DNA of 64,000 nt, taken from assembly GCF_038967635.1 (NCBI RefSeq), contig NZ_CP152413.1, positions 5,212,001-5,276,000 of the forward strand, in the 5' to 3' direction. Made by a program: the position numbers and the translations under genes. Below are positions 8,798 to 17,833 of the stretch, piece by piece. Within the stretch, counting starts at the first letter, position 1; the number at the start of each line of letters is the position of its first letter. The stretch is from Bradyrhizobium sp. B124 (GTDB taxonomy: Bacteria; Pseudomonadota; Alphaproteobacteria; Rhizobiales; Xanthobacteraceae). The notes beneath the pieces are model-generated. The model saw only the letters and a list, made by a program, of their open reading frames with translations, did no database searches and was not told the DNA's origin.

Positions 8798-10111
8798 ATG
8801 CCGGTCGCCGCTCGAGAGCGCGCTTTGGCCGCTTCTTCCGGATGCCCATCTGCGCCCGGCCTCGCATTCGATTTCGGACCGCCAGCGAACGAGACATCAC
8901 TTGGCATCGTCGCGCTGGCGGCCGCCCTCCTTTTCAAGAACGGGCAGACCACGGAACGGATGGCGGTCACAGTCGAACGCCTCGGACACGGGTTGGGCCT
9001 GCCCGTGCGAGTTCTGCCAGATTGGGACAAACTCACTATCGAGATCGACGGCACATCCCTGTCGCAGACCGTTCCCACAAAACCGCTGGGCGTCGACATG
9101 AACAGGGTACTTGCTGTCAGCAAGGTCATTGATCGACTGTGCGACGGCTCGCTACGCCTGGAAGAGGCACGACCAGCACTGTTGTCGGCAGGAAATCTGC
9201 CGCCGGTATCCACGCTGCGTTTCACCTCATTTGCAGCTACCGGCGCGGCATCGCTCGGGGTGATCTTTGGCGCGCTCGAAATGACGAGCTTGATCCTGAT
9301 CGCCGTGAGCGCCGCCCTCGGTGCGCTCGTCCGCCGCTGCTGGCTGTCAGGCCTCGGCACCAACCCTTTCATTCAGCCGCTTTGTGCCGCGCTCATCGCC
9401 GGGAGCGTGGCCGTCATATCTTCCACCAGCCTGCATCTGCCGAGCTCAGCTCTTGTCGCATTCTGTCCCTGCATGGTGCTGGTGCCTGGTCCACATTTGC
9501 TCAACGGCGCAATCGATCTCGTACGCACGCGGATCGCACTTGGCATCGCGCGCCTGGCTTACGCCGGCGTCGTCGTGCTGATGATCTGCTTTGGTCTGCT
9601 CCTGGGCCTCACAGCCGGCGGCGCCGTCCCGCCGGCGGCTGGATCTTCGGCGCCGGTTCCATTCTTGGCCGACGTGATTGCGGCAGGATGCGCCGTCGCC
9701 TCCTTCGGCACTCTCTTCTCGATGCCGTGGCGCACGTTGCCATTCCCCATCGTAGCCGGCATGCTGGGGCATGCGGCTCGCTGGGCACTGATCTCGCTCG
9801 CGGGCACGAATGTCGCAACTGGAGCGCTTGCCGCCTGCATCCTGATCAGCATCATCGTCACGCCGGTTGTAGACCGACTACATTTGCCTTTTGCCGCGCT
9901 CGGCTTCTCCGCGGTTGTTTCTATGATACCAGGCTTCTTTCTTTTTACGGCGGCGAGCGCCGTCGTCGCGTTGATCTCGGCCGGTCCGCGCGCACCGATA
10001 ACTCTGCTGACTGACATCGCGGTAAACGGGGTCACGGCAATTCTTGTCATCCTAGCCATAACTTTCGGGCTGATTTTGCCACGCATGCTGCTCGAACGAT
10101 GTCACTCGTGA
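8798..10111 (+). CDS. Threonine/serine exporter family (ThrE-like) membrane protein
   Basis: 437-residue integral membrane protein with the two-part layout of ThrE exporters: an N-terminal DUF1212-like cytoplasmic/periplasmic part (hydrophilic segment around NGQTTERMAVTVERLGHGLG) followed by about ten hydrophobic helices, the last half resembling the YjjB-type domain. CAGGAG (8783-8788) precedes the ATG. It ends the nine-gene cluster. Family members export threonine, serine or small dicarboxylates; which of these is unknown here. A candidate terminator follows at 10250. Confidence 0.82.
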   Translation: MPVAARERALAASSGCPSAPGLAFDFGPPANETSLGIVALAAALLFKNGQTTERMAVTVERLGHGLGLPVRVLPDWDKLTIEIDGTSLSQTVPTKPLGVDMNRVLAVSKVIDRLCDGSLRLEEARPALLSAGNLPPVSTLRFTSFAATGAASLGVIFGALEMTSLILIAVSAALGALVRRCWLSGLGTNPFIQPLCAALIAGSVAVISSTSLHLPSSALVAFCPCMVLVPGPHLLNGAIDLVRTRIALGIARLAYAGVVVLMICFGLLLGLTAGGAVPPAAGSSAPVPFLADVIAAGCAVASFGTLFSMPWRTLPFPIVAGMLGHAARWALISLAGTNVATGALAACILISIIVTPVVDRLHLPFAALGFSAVVSMIPGFFLFTAASAVVALISAGPRAPITLLTDIAVNGVTAILVILAITFGLILPRMLLERCHS

Positions 10112-10249
10112 TTTTGCGCAACCTTTGTGCCTCGCATCATTTGGGGGCGCGGTTCGTGCGCGAGGGTCTGAATGATGTTTACTCCGGTCGCACGGATTCG
10201 GCCGCAGGCAGATCGTAGGAGGTTGGCTGAGCGAGAGAGATTCGAAATC

Positions 10250-10273
10250 GGCCCCCATGAGGGCCTTGTTTTT
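10250..10273 (+). terminator. Candidate rho-independent terminator
   Basis: GGCCC / loop CCATGA / GGGCC stem followed by TTGTTTTT. It lies 138 bp downstream of the ThrE-like gene on the plus strand and is the first hairpin with a T-run after the nine-gene cluster. Confidence 0.5.
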
Positions 10274-10352
10274 CGCCGGAACGCCGTGGATTCGGAGAAA
10301 ACGCATTCTCCAGCCCATTCACGGCCGGATTTCTCCAAGGCGAGAAAATGAA

Positions 10353-10372
10353 CGAAAACGGCCGAGTTTTCG
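10353..10372 (-). terminator. Candidate terminator for tRNA-Ser
   Basis: Perfect 7-bp stem CGAAAAC / GTTTTCG with loop GGCCGA, followed on the minus strand by a T-rich TTCATTTTC. It lies about 40 bp downstream of the tRNA 3' end. Confidence 0.35.
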
Positions 10373-10412
10373 GGCCCGCCTCCGCTTCGAGGTACGAAAT
10401 TTTAGGGCGAGG

Positions 10413-10502
10413 TGGCGGAGAGAGTGGGATTCGAACCCACGGTACGGTTTCCCGCACACACGCTTTCCAAGCGTGCGCCTTAAGCCACTCGGCCATCTCT
10501 CC
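10413..10502 (-). tRNA. tRNA-Ser (anticodon GGA)
   Basis: Read on the minus strand, this is a complete 90-nt serine tRNA with encoded CCA end. The acceptor stem GGAGAGA pairs with TCTCTCC; the D-arm region GCCGAGTGGCTTAAGGC is canonical; the anticodon stem CACGC/GCGTG encloses loop TTGGAAA, giving anticodon GGA; a long variable arm (GTGCGGGAAACCGTAC) marks a class II tRNA; the T-arm is GTGGGTTCGAATCCCAC. It reads UCC and UCU codons. Confidence 0.97.
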
Positions 10503-10916
10503 GGGAGGCCTCTCTTGAAGGGCTGAGGCGGATTTTGCAAGGGAGCGCGGGGCCGGACCGCGAAATTTCCCCAATGGATTGAAAATATTGGGTAAATTGG
10601 CGGCAACATCAACCGCACCCGGCGGCCTTGCTTGCCGCGGCGCGCGATTTTGGCCGCTGGCCGGTCAAAGACCGGCGCAAATCAGGCCACACAATCGATC
10701 GGCCGATCCTCGTCACGCCGAGGTGCGCAATTGCGCACGGGGGGCATGCGGCTTCACCCCCGGCTTTCGACCTTTGCTTGGGGGCCTATGGGTGCGATCG
10801 GCACCCGGCTTTCCCTGCGCCCTCTGTTCAAGAGAGAGGACGGAACGAGATGCAAGACTCGGACAATCATGTCGCGAGAACGCGGAAGTATCTCACAGGC
10901 CGTGCCACGCATTCAC

Positions 10917-11040
10917 CGTCGTCCCCGCGAAAGCAGGGACCCATAACCACAGACGGTTATCGTTGAAAGACGGTGGAACGACGAGTCCCGTTCACTACAC
11001 AGGCCGCGGAGCATGGGTCCCTGCTTTCGCAGGGACGACG
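10917..11040. repeat. Palindromic repeat, family A
   Basis: Long imperfect inverted repeat: a left arm beginning CGTCGTCCCCGCGAAAGCAG and ending GGGACCCAT, and a right arm ATGGGTCCCTGC-TTTCGC-AGGGACGAC, about 70 bp apart. Copies with the same arms occur at 15411, 30655 and 39429, always between operons. Confidence 0.85.
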
Positions 11041-11063
11041 CCCGGAAGAAACCGCGACATCTC

Positions 11064-11118
11064 GGCTCAAGCACTCTGGATTACTGGATCACCCGCTTTC
11101 GCATGCGCGGGTGACGAC
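11064..11118. repeat. Palindromic repeat, family D, half element
   Basis: Contains CGGCTCAAGCACT, TACTGGATCACCCGC and GCATGCGCGGGTGACGAC. It matches the reverse complement of the left half of the element at 48778-48879, with small indels. Confidence 0.75.
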
Positions 11119-11222
11119 ACCGAGTGGCCGTTTGACATTTTGAATCGGAAGACAACGATGCACGACAATGGGCAAGCGCTGGCGTGTCCATCGTCGCTGT
11201 GCGCTGGCGAACTCGTGCTCGC

Positions 11223-12674
11223 TCAGTGATATCGCGCGGCAAAATCCGCCGTGCGGCGCGGCCACAGGCTTGGTGGCTCCGGCAGCGCCGCGGCACCCGC
11301 ACTGTGCGTATCCTGGAGCGCCTCGATGAAATCGGCGAACCATTGCTGGATCGTGCCGCTGTTGAGCTTCTCCATCATGGCTTCCCAGCGCATCCGCCGC
11401 TCGGTCAGCGGCATCGCGAGCGCCATCGCCAAGGTGCGCGCCATGCCGTCGATGTCATGCGGATTGACCAGCAGCGCGGCGTCGAGCTCGTTGGCCGCAC
11501 CGGCGAATTTCGACAGCACCAGCACGCCGGGGTCCGCCGGATTTTGCGCGGCGACATATTCCTTGGCGACAAGGTTCATGCCGTCCTGCAACGGCGTCAC
11601 CACGCCGACCTGCGCGGTGCGGTAGAGCCCTGCAAGCACGCCCTGGCCGAAACCCTTGTTGAGATAGCGGATCGGCGTCCAGTCGACCTCGCCATGCACG
11701 CCGTTGACGTCGGTGACGAGCTTCGCCACCTCGCTCGCGAGATTGCCATAGGCCTCGATCGCACCGCGCGACGGCGTTGCGATCTGCAGCAGCGACACCG
11801 AGCGCTTCAGGTTCGGATGCACCGACCACATACGGTCGAACGCCTTGATGCGGTTGACGAGGCCCTTGGAATAGTCGAGCCGGTCGACGCCGATCGCGAG
11901 CTTCTCGCCGTTGAGGCTGCGCCGCAGCCGCGTCACGTCGGGATGCATCATCGCCTTGGTGGCCTGCTGCGCGAACTTCCCGGGGTCGATCCCGATCGGA
12001 AACACCGCAGCGCGGGTGTGCCCGAACGGCGAACTGATCACGCCGTCGCGCACCGCCAAATCGAGATCGTTCTGCACGTAGCTCAGGAAGTTCTCGCAGT
12101 CCTCATCGGTCTGGAAACCGATCAGATCATAGGACAGCATCGCCTCGATCAGCTCGCGATGATTGGGCACGCCCGCGATCACCGCGCGCGCCGGCCACGG
12201 CGTGTGCAGGAAGAAGCCGATCGGCTGCGTGACGCCGAGATCGCGCAGCTCGGCGCCGAGCGCGAGGAAATGATAGTCCTGGATCCAGAACACGGAATCA
12301 GGCTTGCGGAAGCGCAACAACGCGCGCGCCATGAACGCGTTCACTTCGCGATAGCTCTTGTAGTCTTCGTGCGACGCACGGATCAGATCCGCGCGCGAAT
12401 GCATCGCGGGCCACAGCGCCGAATTGGCAAAGCCTTCGTAGTAGCCGCCATAGTGCGCGGCCGGCAGATCGAGCATTGCCAGCGCACCGGCGCCGAGAGC
12501 TTCGACCTCTGCAAAAGGTTCCTTGTGGTTCCCGTCGCGAACACGTCCGCTGGAACCAACCCATATTGCCCCTGTCTTTTCCACCACCGGCAACAATGCC
12601 GCAGCCAGCCCCCCCGTCATGGGTTCATTGGGTTTTCCGCGCGAGACGCGGTTCGATACGACGACGAGGTTCAC
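11223..12674 (-). CDS. otsA: Trehalose-6-phosphate synthase (UDP-forming)
   Basis: GT20-family glycosyltransferase of 483 residues that joins UDP-glucose and glucose-6-phosphate to trehalose-6-phosphate. Visible family features are the N-terminal VVVSNRVSRG, the glycine loop TGGLAAAL, WVGSSG, the WIQDYHFLALGAELR stretch, and the donor-site IGVDRLDYSKGL. Length is normal. AGGAGGGG lies just upstream of the ATG. otsB lies 201 bp upstream on the same strand, and a stress-type (EcfG-like) promoter candidate lies at 12707-12731. Trehalose made by OtsAB protects against osmotic and desiccation stress in rhizobia. Confidence 0.95.
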   Translation of the reverse strand: MNLVVVSNRVSRGKPNEPMTGGLAAALLPVVEKTGAIWVGSSGRVRDGNHKEPFAEVEALGAGALAMLDLPAAHYGGYYEGFANSALWPAMHSRADLIRASHEDYKSYREVNAFMARALLRFRKPDSVFWIQDYHFLALGAELRDLGVTQPIGFFLHTPWPARAVIAGVPNHRELIEAMLSYDLIGFQTDEDCENFLSYVQNDLDLAVRDGVISSPFGHTRAAVFPIGIDPGKFAQQATKAMMHPDVTRLRRSLNGEKLAIGVDRLDYSKGLVNRIKAFDRMWSVHPNLKRSVSLLQIATPSRGAIEAYGNLASEVAKLVTDVNGVHGEVDWTPIRYLNKGFGQGVLAGLYRTAQVGVVTPLQDGMNLVAKEYVAAQNPADPGVLVLSKFAGAANELDAALLVNPHDIDGMARTLAMALAMPLTERRMRWEAMMEKLNSGTIQQWFADFIEALQDTHSAGAAALPEPPSLWPRRTADFAARYH

Positions 12675-12706
12675 CCGGTCCCCTCCTGTTGGTCAACTCG
12701 CGTATT

Positions 12707-12731
12707 AACAACCATTCATCAAGATGGTTCC
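12707..12731 (-). promoter_or_regulatory. EcfG-like general stress promoter of otsA
   Basis: On the minus strand GGAAC, 16 bases, TGTT. The alphaproteobacterial EcfG consensus is GGAAC-N16/17-CGTT, so only the first -10 base differs. The -10 lies 33 bp upstream of the otsA start. otsA control by EcfG is known in related rhizobia. Confidence 0.5.
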
Positions 12732-12875
12732 TGATCAAGGAATCTCCCAATTGAAACCAAATTCTGACAAACGCGCATGGAACTCGCGGGAACTCGCGAA
12801 AAGAAAATTTCATGCGAGGTTGACGCAACGACGCAAAAGCACCGCATTCGACTCGGCTGCGATGAATGTGACTCG

Positions 12876-13709
12876 TTAGGACAGGCTGACGTCCCTATCA
12901 TTGTCGAGCAGTTGTGCGAGAAATTCGCGCACATTGCTCGGCGCGTCGAAATGTCCGGCGACGCCGGTGGCGCGACGGCCTACGGAAAATGCGAGACCGT
13001 TGAAATCGGGCATGATCGCGAACACGGTCTCGTCGGTGACGTCGTCGCCGATGAAGAACGGGCGGCGTCCCTTGAAGGGCTCATGCATCATCAGCTCTTG
13101 CACGCCGGTCGCCTTGGTGAAGCCGGAATGCTTGATCTCGCAGACGCTCTTGCCCGGCAGCACCTCGATCGGCGCAGTCGGCAGCTCGGCGCGGATCAGC
13201 GAGACCGCCTCATAGATCGCCCGCTCCGCCTGCGGCGCCAGCCGATAGTGCAGCGCCAGCGAATAGCCCTTGTCCTCGAGCAGAATGCCGGGGCTGAGCT
13301 TGGCGATCGCGGCGAGGCGGCGCTTCAATTCCTTGTCGAGCGGCGGCGCGTGCGCGGCGACCGCTTCGCTGTCCGGCTGCAGCCGCATCTCGGCGCCATG
13401 GCCGCCGACCGCGGGAAACTGGTCGGGCGCGAAGATCAGGTCGATGTCGTTGAGCGAACGGCCGCTGACCAGCGCCAGCGCGCCGCCGGTGCGATCATGC
13501 AATTGCTTCAGCGTGGTCGCGAGCTCCGGCGGCACCCAGACCTCGCGCGGCGTCGGCGCAAAATCGAGCAAGGTGCCGTCGATGTCGAGGAGCACCGCGG
13601 TACGATCCAGCGGCGGAATCAGCGATGCCGGCGCCGGCATGCTGCCGGTCGTCGCATTGGGGGGGATGTCATCATCCAGGGGCATTCCGGCCAATTCATG
13701 CTTCGTCAT
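12876..13709 (-). CDS. otsB: Trehalose-6-phosphate phosphatase
   Basis: HAD-superfamily phosphatase of 277 residues that removes phosphate from trehalose-6-phosphate. The nucleophile motif LLDIDGTLLD gives Asp42 and Asp44; motif II is ALVSGRS; the late acidic motif is FIGDDVTDE. GGHGAEMR and ELP-type stretches are typical of OtsB. It starts 3 bp after the stop of the MFS gene, so both are translated together; otsA follows after 201 bp and may also have its own promoter. Confidence 0.95.
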   Translation of the reverse strand: MTKHELAGMPLDDDIPPNATTGSMPAPASLIPPLDRTAVLLDIDGTLLDFAPTPREVWVPPELATTLKQLHDRTGGALALVSGRSLNDIDLIFAPDQFPAVGGHGAEMRLQPDSEAVAAHAPPLDKELKRRLAAIAKLSPGILLEDKGYSLALHYRLAPQAERAIYEAVSLIRAELPTAPIEVLPGKSVCEIKHSGFTKATGVQELMMHEPFKGRRPFFIGDDVTDETVFAIMPDFNGLAFSVGRRATGVAGHFDAPSNVREFLAQLLDNDRDVSLS

Positions 13710-13712
13710 AGT

Positions 13713-15203
13713 CTACTCCACAAATGCCAACGGTCGCGCGACAGATTCGAGCGGTTTTCGCTCGGCCGCGACGGCATAGCGCCATGCGACGGCTGCGGCG
13801 ACCAACATGAGTGCCGACCCCAGCAGGTAGCCGGCGAACACGCTGTTGCGCGATCCGGTATCGATCAGTACGCCGAACAGCGCCGGCCCAATCACGCCAC
13901 CGATGCCGGTGCCGACAGCATAGAAGACGGCGATCGCGAGCGCGCGGACCTCCAGCGGAAACGTCTCGCTGACGGTGAGATAAGCGGCGCTCGCCGCCGG
14001 CGAGGCGAAGAAGAAGATCACCATCCAGGCGATGGTCTGGGTCTGCGCGCTGAGCACGCCGATCGAGAACAGATAGCCGGACAGCGCCAGCAGCACGCCC
14101 GAGATGCCATAGGTCAGCGCGATCATGGTGCGGCGGCCGAGCGTGTCGAACAGGTGGCCCAGCAGCAGCGGCCCGAGGAAGTTGCCGGCGGCGAATGGCA
14201 GGATGTACCAGCCGACATTGCTGGCGGCGATACCGAAGAAATCGGTCAGGATCAGCGCGAAGGTGAAGAAGATCGCATTGTAGAAGAATGCCTGCGCGGC
14301 CATCAGCGTCAGCCCGACCAGCGAGCGCTGCCGATAGGTGGAGAACAGCGTCACCGCGACCTCGCGCAGCGGCGTGTGATCGCGCATCCGGAGCCTGATC
14401 TTCTCGAAGCCTTCGCTCGGCTGTTCGTGACCGAGCACGGAGGTTTCAATCTCGGCGACGATCCTGTGGGCCTCTTCGGGGCGTCCGTGGATCATCAGCC
14501 AGCGCGGGCTTTCCGGAATCCACATCCGCATCAACAGCACGACGAGGCCGAGCACCGCGCCGGTGAAGTAGGCGATCCGCCAGCCGTGGTCGGGCGCGAG
14601 CAACGCAGGATCGAGCAGGACGATGGCGCTCACCGCACCGATCGCGGCGCCGATCCAGAAGCTGCCGTTGATGACGAGATCGGTCCAGCCGCGATAGCGC
14701 GCCGGCACCAGCTCCTGGATGGTCGAATTGATCGCGGTGTATTCGCCGCCGATGCCGGCGCCGGTGAGGAAGCGAAACAGCGCGTAGCTCGCGACATTCC
14801 ACGACAGCGCGGTCGCGGCCGTCGCCGAGAGATAGAGCGCGAGCGTGATGAAGAACAGCTTCTTCCGGCCGATCCGGTCGGTGAGCCAGCCGAAGCCGAG
14901 CGCACCGAGCACCGCGCCGGCGAGGTAGGCGCTGCTGGCAAGCCCGACATCGGCGTTGGAAAAGCTCATCGTCGGGCTCTCCTTCAGCGCGCCCGACAGC
15001 GCACCGGCGAGCGTCACTTCGAGCCCGTCGAGAATCCAGGTGATGCCGAGCGCCAGCACGACGCGGGTGTGGAAGCCGCTCCAGCTGAGATTGTCGAGCC
15101 GAACCGGGATCGAGGTCTCGATGATGCGGTCGTCATTTGGCGTGACTGGAGCCGCCGCCTCGTGCGTCGTCGCAGAGCTCAACTGTGTCCGCTGCAGTGT
15201 CAT
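13713..15203 (-). CDS. MFS transporter (sugar / metabolite:H+ symporter type)
   Basis: 496-residue major facilitator with twelve hydrophobic segments and the sugar-porter type loop motifs: GWLTDRIGRKK between helices 2 and 3, LFRFLTGAGIGGEYTAINS in helix 4, PESPRWLMIHGRPEEA before the central loop, and GHLFDTLGRR in the second half. The ATG at 15203 is preferred; the frame stays open to 15287 but the extra residues are not transporter-like. Only 3 bp separate it from otsB. Co-transcription with otsBA suggests transport of a sugar or compatible solute, but the family also moves aromatic acids and dicarboxylates. Confidence 0.85.
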   Translation of the reverse strand: MTLQRTQLSSATTHEAAAPVTPNDDRIIETSIPVRLDNLSWSGFHTRVVLALGITWILDGLEVTLAGALSGALKESPTMSFSNADVGLASSAYLAGAVLGALGFGWLTDRIGRKKLFFITLALYLSATAATALSWNVASYALFRFLTGAGIGGEYTAINSTIQELVPARYRGWTDLVINGSFWIGAAIGAVSAIVLLDPALLAPDHGWRIAYFTGAVLGLVVLLMRMWIPESPRWLMIHGRPEEAHRIVAEIETSVLGHEQPSEGFEKIRLRMRDHTPLREVAVTLFSTYRQRSLVGLTLMAAQAFFYNAIFFTFALILTDFFGIAASNVGWYILPFAAGNFLGPLLLGHLFDTLGRRTMIALTYGISGVLLALSGYLFSIGVLSAQTQTIAWMVIFFFASPAASAAYLTVSETFPLEVRALAIAVFYAVGTGIGGVIGPALFGVLIDTGSRNSVFAGYLLGSALMLVAAAVAWRYAVAAERKPLESVARPLAFVE

Positions 15204-15384
15204 CAGAATGGACCAATGAGAAACGCCCCGGAACGGTGTGTTCCAAGGCTCTCTTTCCCAGGATTGCGGCAAACGAGTGCCCGCCACGCGATGTCAACGC
15301 CGCAGCCCGGCAAGGGTTCCCGCAATGCGGGAGAGCTAGGAAAATCGCCTTATTGCTGAAAGCAATCCGAGCGGGGTTGATTTT

Positions 15385-15527
15385 GTCGTCCCGGCGAAAG
15401 CAATTCGTTCCGTCGTCCCGGCGAAAGCCAGGACCCATACGCCGCGGCCATGGCAATGGGCGCGCGGCGAATTGCACGTATAACAATAACGATTGGTGGT
15501 AATGGGTCCTGGCGTTCGCCAGGACGA
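15385..15527. repeat. Palindromic repeat, family A, with duplicated left arm
   Basis: A full element (15411-15527) has left arm CGTCGTCCCGGCGAAAGCCA and right arm TGGCGTTCGCCAGGACGA. Just before it, at 15385-15403, an extra truncated left arm (GTCGTCCCGGCGAAAGCAA) is present. The repeat fills the 344-bp gap between the MFS gene and the chemoreceptor gene, which has no other feature. Confidence 0.85.
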
Positions 15528-15547
15528 TGATGGATAGACCAGCGCGC

Positions 15548-17599
15548 TTACGCCGCGCGGATGTTCGCCATGAAGCGATCGAGCTCCTCGCGCAACCGCG
15601 AGCTCTCGACCGACAGCGAGCGGGCCGAGTTCAGCACCTCTTCGGAGGCGACTCCCGTCTCGGTGGCGCCGCGGTTGACTTGGGTAACGCTGGAAGCGGC
15701 TTCCTGGGTGCCCTGCGCGACGTTCTGCACGCTGCGCGCGATCTCCTGCGTCGCCGCGCTCTGTTGCTCGACCGAGCTAGCAATGTTGGTCGCGATCCCG
15801 GAGATCTGCCCGATCGTGCCGCCGATCTCCTTGATCGCGGCGACCGATTCCTGCGTCGCGGCCTGCATGCCCGAGATGTGGGTGGAGATCTCGTCGGTGG
15901 CTCTCGCGGTCTGGCTCGCCAGCGACTTCACCTCGGCGGCGACCACCGCGAAGCCGCGGCCCGCATCGCCGGCGCGCGCAGCCTCGATGGTGGCATTCAG
16001 CGCCAAGAGATTGGTCTGCTCGGCGATCGCCGTGATCAGCTTGACCACGTCGCCAATCTCCTGCGCGGCGCGCGAGAGCTTGCCGATCCGGGCATCGGTC
16101 TGCTCGGCCTGACGCACGGCAGAATCGGCGATCTGGCTGGATTCCTTGGCGCGGCGGCCGATCTCGTCGACCGACGCCGACAGCTCCTCGGTCGCGGAAG
16201 CAACCGACTGCATGTTGCTGGAGGCTTCCTCGGAGGCGCCGGCGACCTGGCTCGACAGGTTCTGCGTGGTCTCCGCAGTGCGGGTCAGCGTGCCTGCCGC
16301 GGATTCGAGCTGCACGGCGGAAGCCGACACATTGGAGACGATCGAGCCGACGGCGGATTCGAATTCGTCGGCGAAGCGAATCAACTCGGTGCGCCGCGCG
16401 GCCGCGCTCGCCTTGTTCTGCGCTTCCTGGGTCGCGGCATCGCGCTCGGCCTTGGCGACCGCCTGGACCTTGAACTCCTCAACGGCGCCCGCCATCTCGC
16501 CGAGTTCGTCGCGACGGCCGAGGCCCGGCAGCACCACGTCGAAATTGCCGGCCGCAAGCTCGCGCATCGCCGCACACATCGCCGCGATCGGGCGCGAAAT
16601 GCCCTTGCCGAGCAGGAAGGCCCACACCAGCCCGAGCACGAAGCTGCCCGCGGCAAGCATCAGGATCAGCTGCTCGGTGTCGCCGATCATGGAGTGCGAT
16701 TCGTTCTCGAGCCGCTTCTGGTCGGCGAGCAGGTCGGACTTCATCGCCGCCGCACCCTGGCTGATAGCGGCTGCGGATTCCGTCATCTCGACTGTCAATT
16801 CGTCGATCGACTTCGCATTCGCGATCAGCTTGGCCAGCGCCTCGCGGTACTCTTCAAGCAGCCCGGTGATGTCCTTCACGCCCTGGGCGATCCGCTCGTT
16901 CTTCGAGGTGATCCCCTTCACGAGATTGTCGGCGAATTTCAGCCGGGCGAGCGCGCTGGTGGCAACGGTCTTGTCGCCGTTGACGACGAACGTGTTGACG
17001 GCGCCGGTGATCGACTGCAGCTGGTCGGCGACCTTCTTGGCACCGAACTGAATCGACTGCAGCTCGGAATCGTCGGCATTACTCGGCAGATCGTCGAGCT
17101 TGTAGCGCATCGAGGTCGCACTGCGGACCAGCTTGTTCTGCGCGGTCTGGGCGCTCTCATCCTTGATGCGGACGATCTCGGCAAAGATCTTGGTGAAGGC
17201 GCGGAATTCACGCTCCAGCTTGGTGACCTGCTCGAGCCGGGCCGGATTGCTGGTGCCCTTCATCGACGCCACGATGGCGTCCTTCAGGCTGGCCTCGGCG
17301 GCGAGCGCGGCCTTGGCGTCGTCCTCCTTGCCGGTGGCGACGTAGTAGCGCGCCTGCGAACGGTAGGAGATCAATTCGCGATCGATGTTGCGGGCAAGGT
17401 CGGCTTCCGCGACGCTCTGGCGGTAGGAGCCGACTCCGGCGGAGACCCGCTCGAAGCCCATATAGGCAAAGCCCATGGTGGCTGCCGACAGCGCCAGCGT
17501 CACGGCAAAGCCGAGCATGATCTTGGCTTGAAATCTGAGGGTTGGGAACCTGATCGACAGCGATCGCTTGAGTCCCGGCATTCCAACCCCCGTCTTCAT
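15548..17599 (-). CDS. Methyl-accepting chemotaxis protein
   Basis: Transmembrane chemoreceptor of 683 residues. Order: a membrane helix near residues 20-45, a long all-helical periplasmic sensor (about 45-300) resembling the helical bimodular type, a second membrane helix (~310-330, [18 protein letters not shown]), HAMP (~330-385), then a signalling coiled coil whose tip has the invariant stretch [22 protein letters not shown] at 17599 is chosen; a GTG four codons upstream is possible. No pentapeptide CheR tether is seen at the C-terminus (ends NIRAA). No other chemotaxis genes lie nearby, so it is an orphan receptor with unknown ligand. Confidence 0.93.
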   Translation of the reverse strand: MKTGVGMPGLKRSLSIRFPTLRFQAKIMLGFAVTLALSAATMGFAYMGFERVSAGVGSYRQSVAEADLARNIDRELISYRSQARYYVATGKEDDAKAALAAEASLKDAIVASMKGTSNPARLEQVTKLEREFRAFTKIFAEIVRIKDESAQTAQNKLVRSATSMRYKLDDLPSNADDSELQSIQFGAKKVADQLQSITGAVNTFVVNGDKTVATSALARLKFADNLVKGITSKNERIAQGVKDITGLLEEYREALAKLIANAKSIDELTVEMTESAAAISQGAAAMKSDLLADQKRLENESHSMIGDTEQLILMLAAGSFVLGLVWAFLLGKGISRPIAAMCAAMRELAAGNFDVVLPGLGRRDELGEMAGAVEEFKVQAVAKAERDAATQEAQNKASAAARRTELIRFADEFESAVGSIVSNVSASAVQLESAAGTLTRTAETTQNLSSQVAGASEEASSNMQSVASATEELSASVDEIGRRAKESSQIADSAVRQAEQTDARIGKLSRAAQEIGDVVKLITAIAEQTNLLALNATIEAARAGDAGRGFAVVAAEVKSLASQTARATDEISTHISGMQAATQESVAAIKEIGGTIGQISGIATNIASSVEQQSAATQEIARSVQNVAQGTQEAASSVTQVNRGATETGVASEEVLNSARSLSVESSRLREELDRFMANIRAA

Positions 17600-17749
17600 T
17601 CTGAAAACCACGCGGGGTCCGGCAGCAACCCGCCCCAGCCCCCGGAGGGCAAAACTAAGGCAGAATCAATAAGGCCCGGTAAATGGGCAACAGGTCAGCC
17701 AATTCGGCGCGCTACTACCTTGGTCGGGCTCGGGGGGTGGGCAAGGCGA

Positions 17750-17777
17750 TTGACGCGCGGGTCCGGCTAGATACTTT
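17750..17777 (+). promoter_or_regulatory. Candidate promoter of FIST/kinase operon
   Basis: TTGACG, 16 bases, TACTTT. The -35 is good and the -10 weak. It lies about 50 bp before the short leader ORF and 270 bp before the FIST start. Confidence 0.35.
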
Positions 17778-17833
17778 AGAACCGATCAAACCTGTCCCTG
17801 CCCGGGCCGGGAGAACACATCGGGAGGTGTCCC

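Larger units (their letters stand above)
10112..10412. other. Gap between exporter gene and tRNA-Ser
   Basis: No gene is supported. The stretch holds two hairpins described separately (10250-10273 and 10353-10372), which probably end transcription of the exporter operon and of the tRNA respectively. Confidence 0.5.
10503..11222. other. 720-bp gene-free region with palindromic repeats
   Basis: No credible gene: the longest open frame (10579-11229) lacks a ribosome site and runs through two palindromic repeats. The repeats at 10917-11040 and 11064-11118 occupy the right half. The left half (10503-10916) shows nothing I can name. Confidence 0.5.

Noticed and set aside
10413..10502. tRNA-Ser as an integrated-element attachment site
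   Set aside because: No integrase gene and no repeated tRNA 3' end were found in the flanks within the window.
10917..11118. Possible CRISPR-like array
   Set aside because: Only two dissimilar inverted repeats are present; there are no regular direct repeats, spacers or cas genes.
10579..11229. 216-codon open frame after the tRNA
   Set aside because: It runs through two palindromic repeats, lacks a ribosome site and has no recognisable domain.
12777..15359. 860-codon plus-strand open frame
   Set aside because: Antisense to otsB and the MFS gene, with shadow-type composition.
15527..17770. 747-codon plus-strand open frame
   Set aside because: Antisense to the chemoreceptor gene, whose signalling tip and HAMP are unmistakable.
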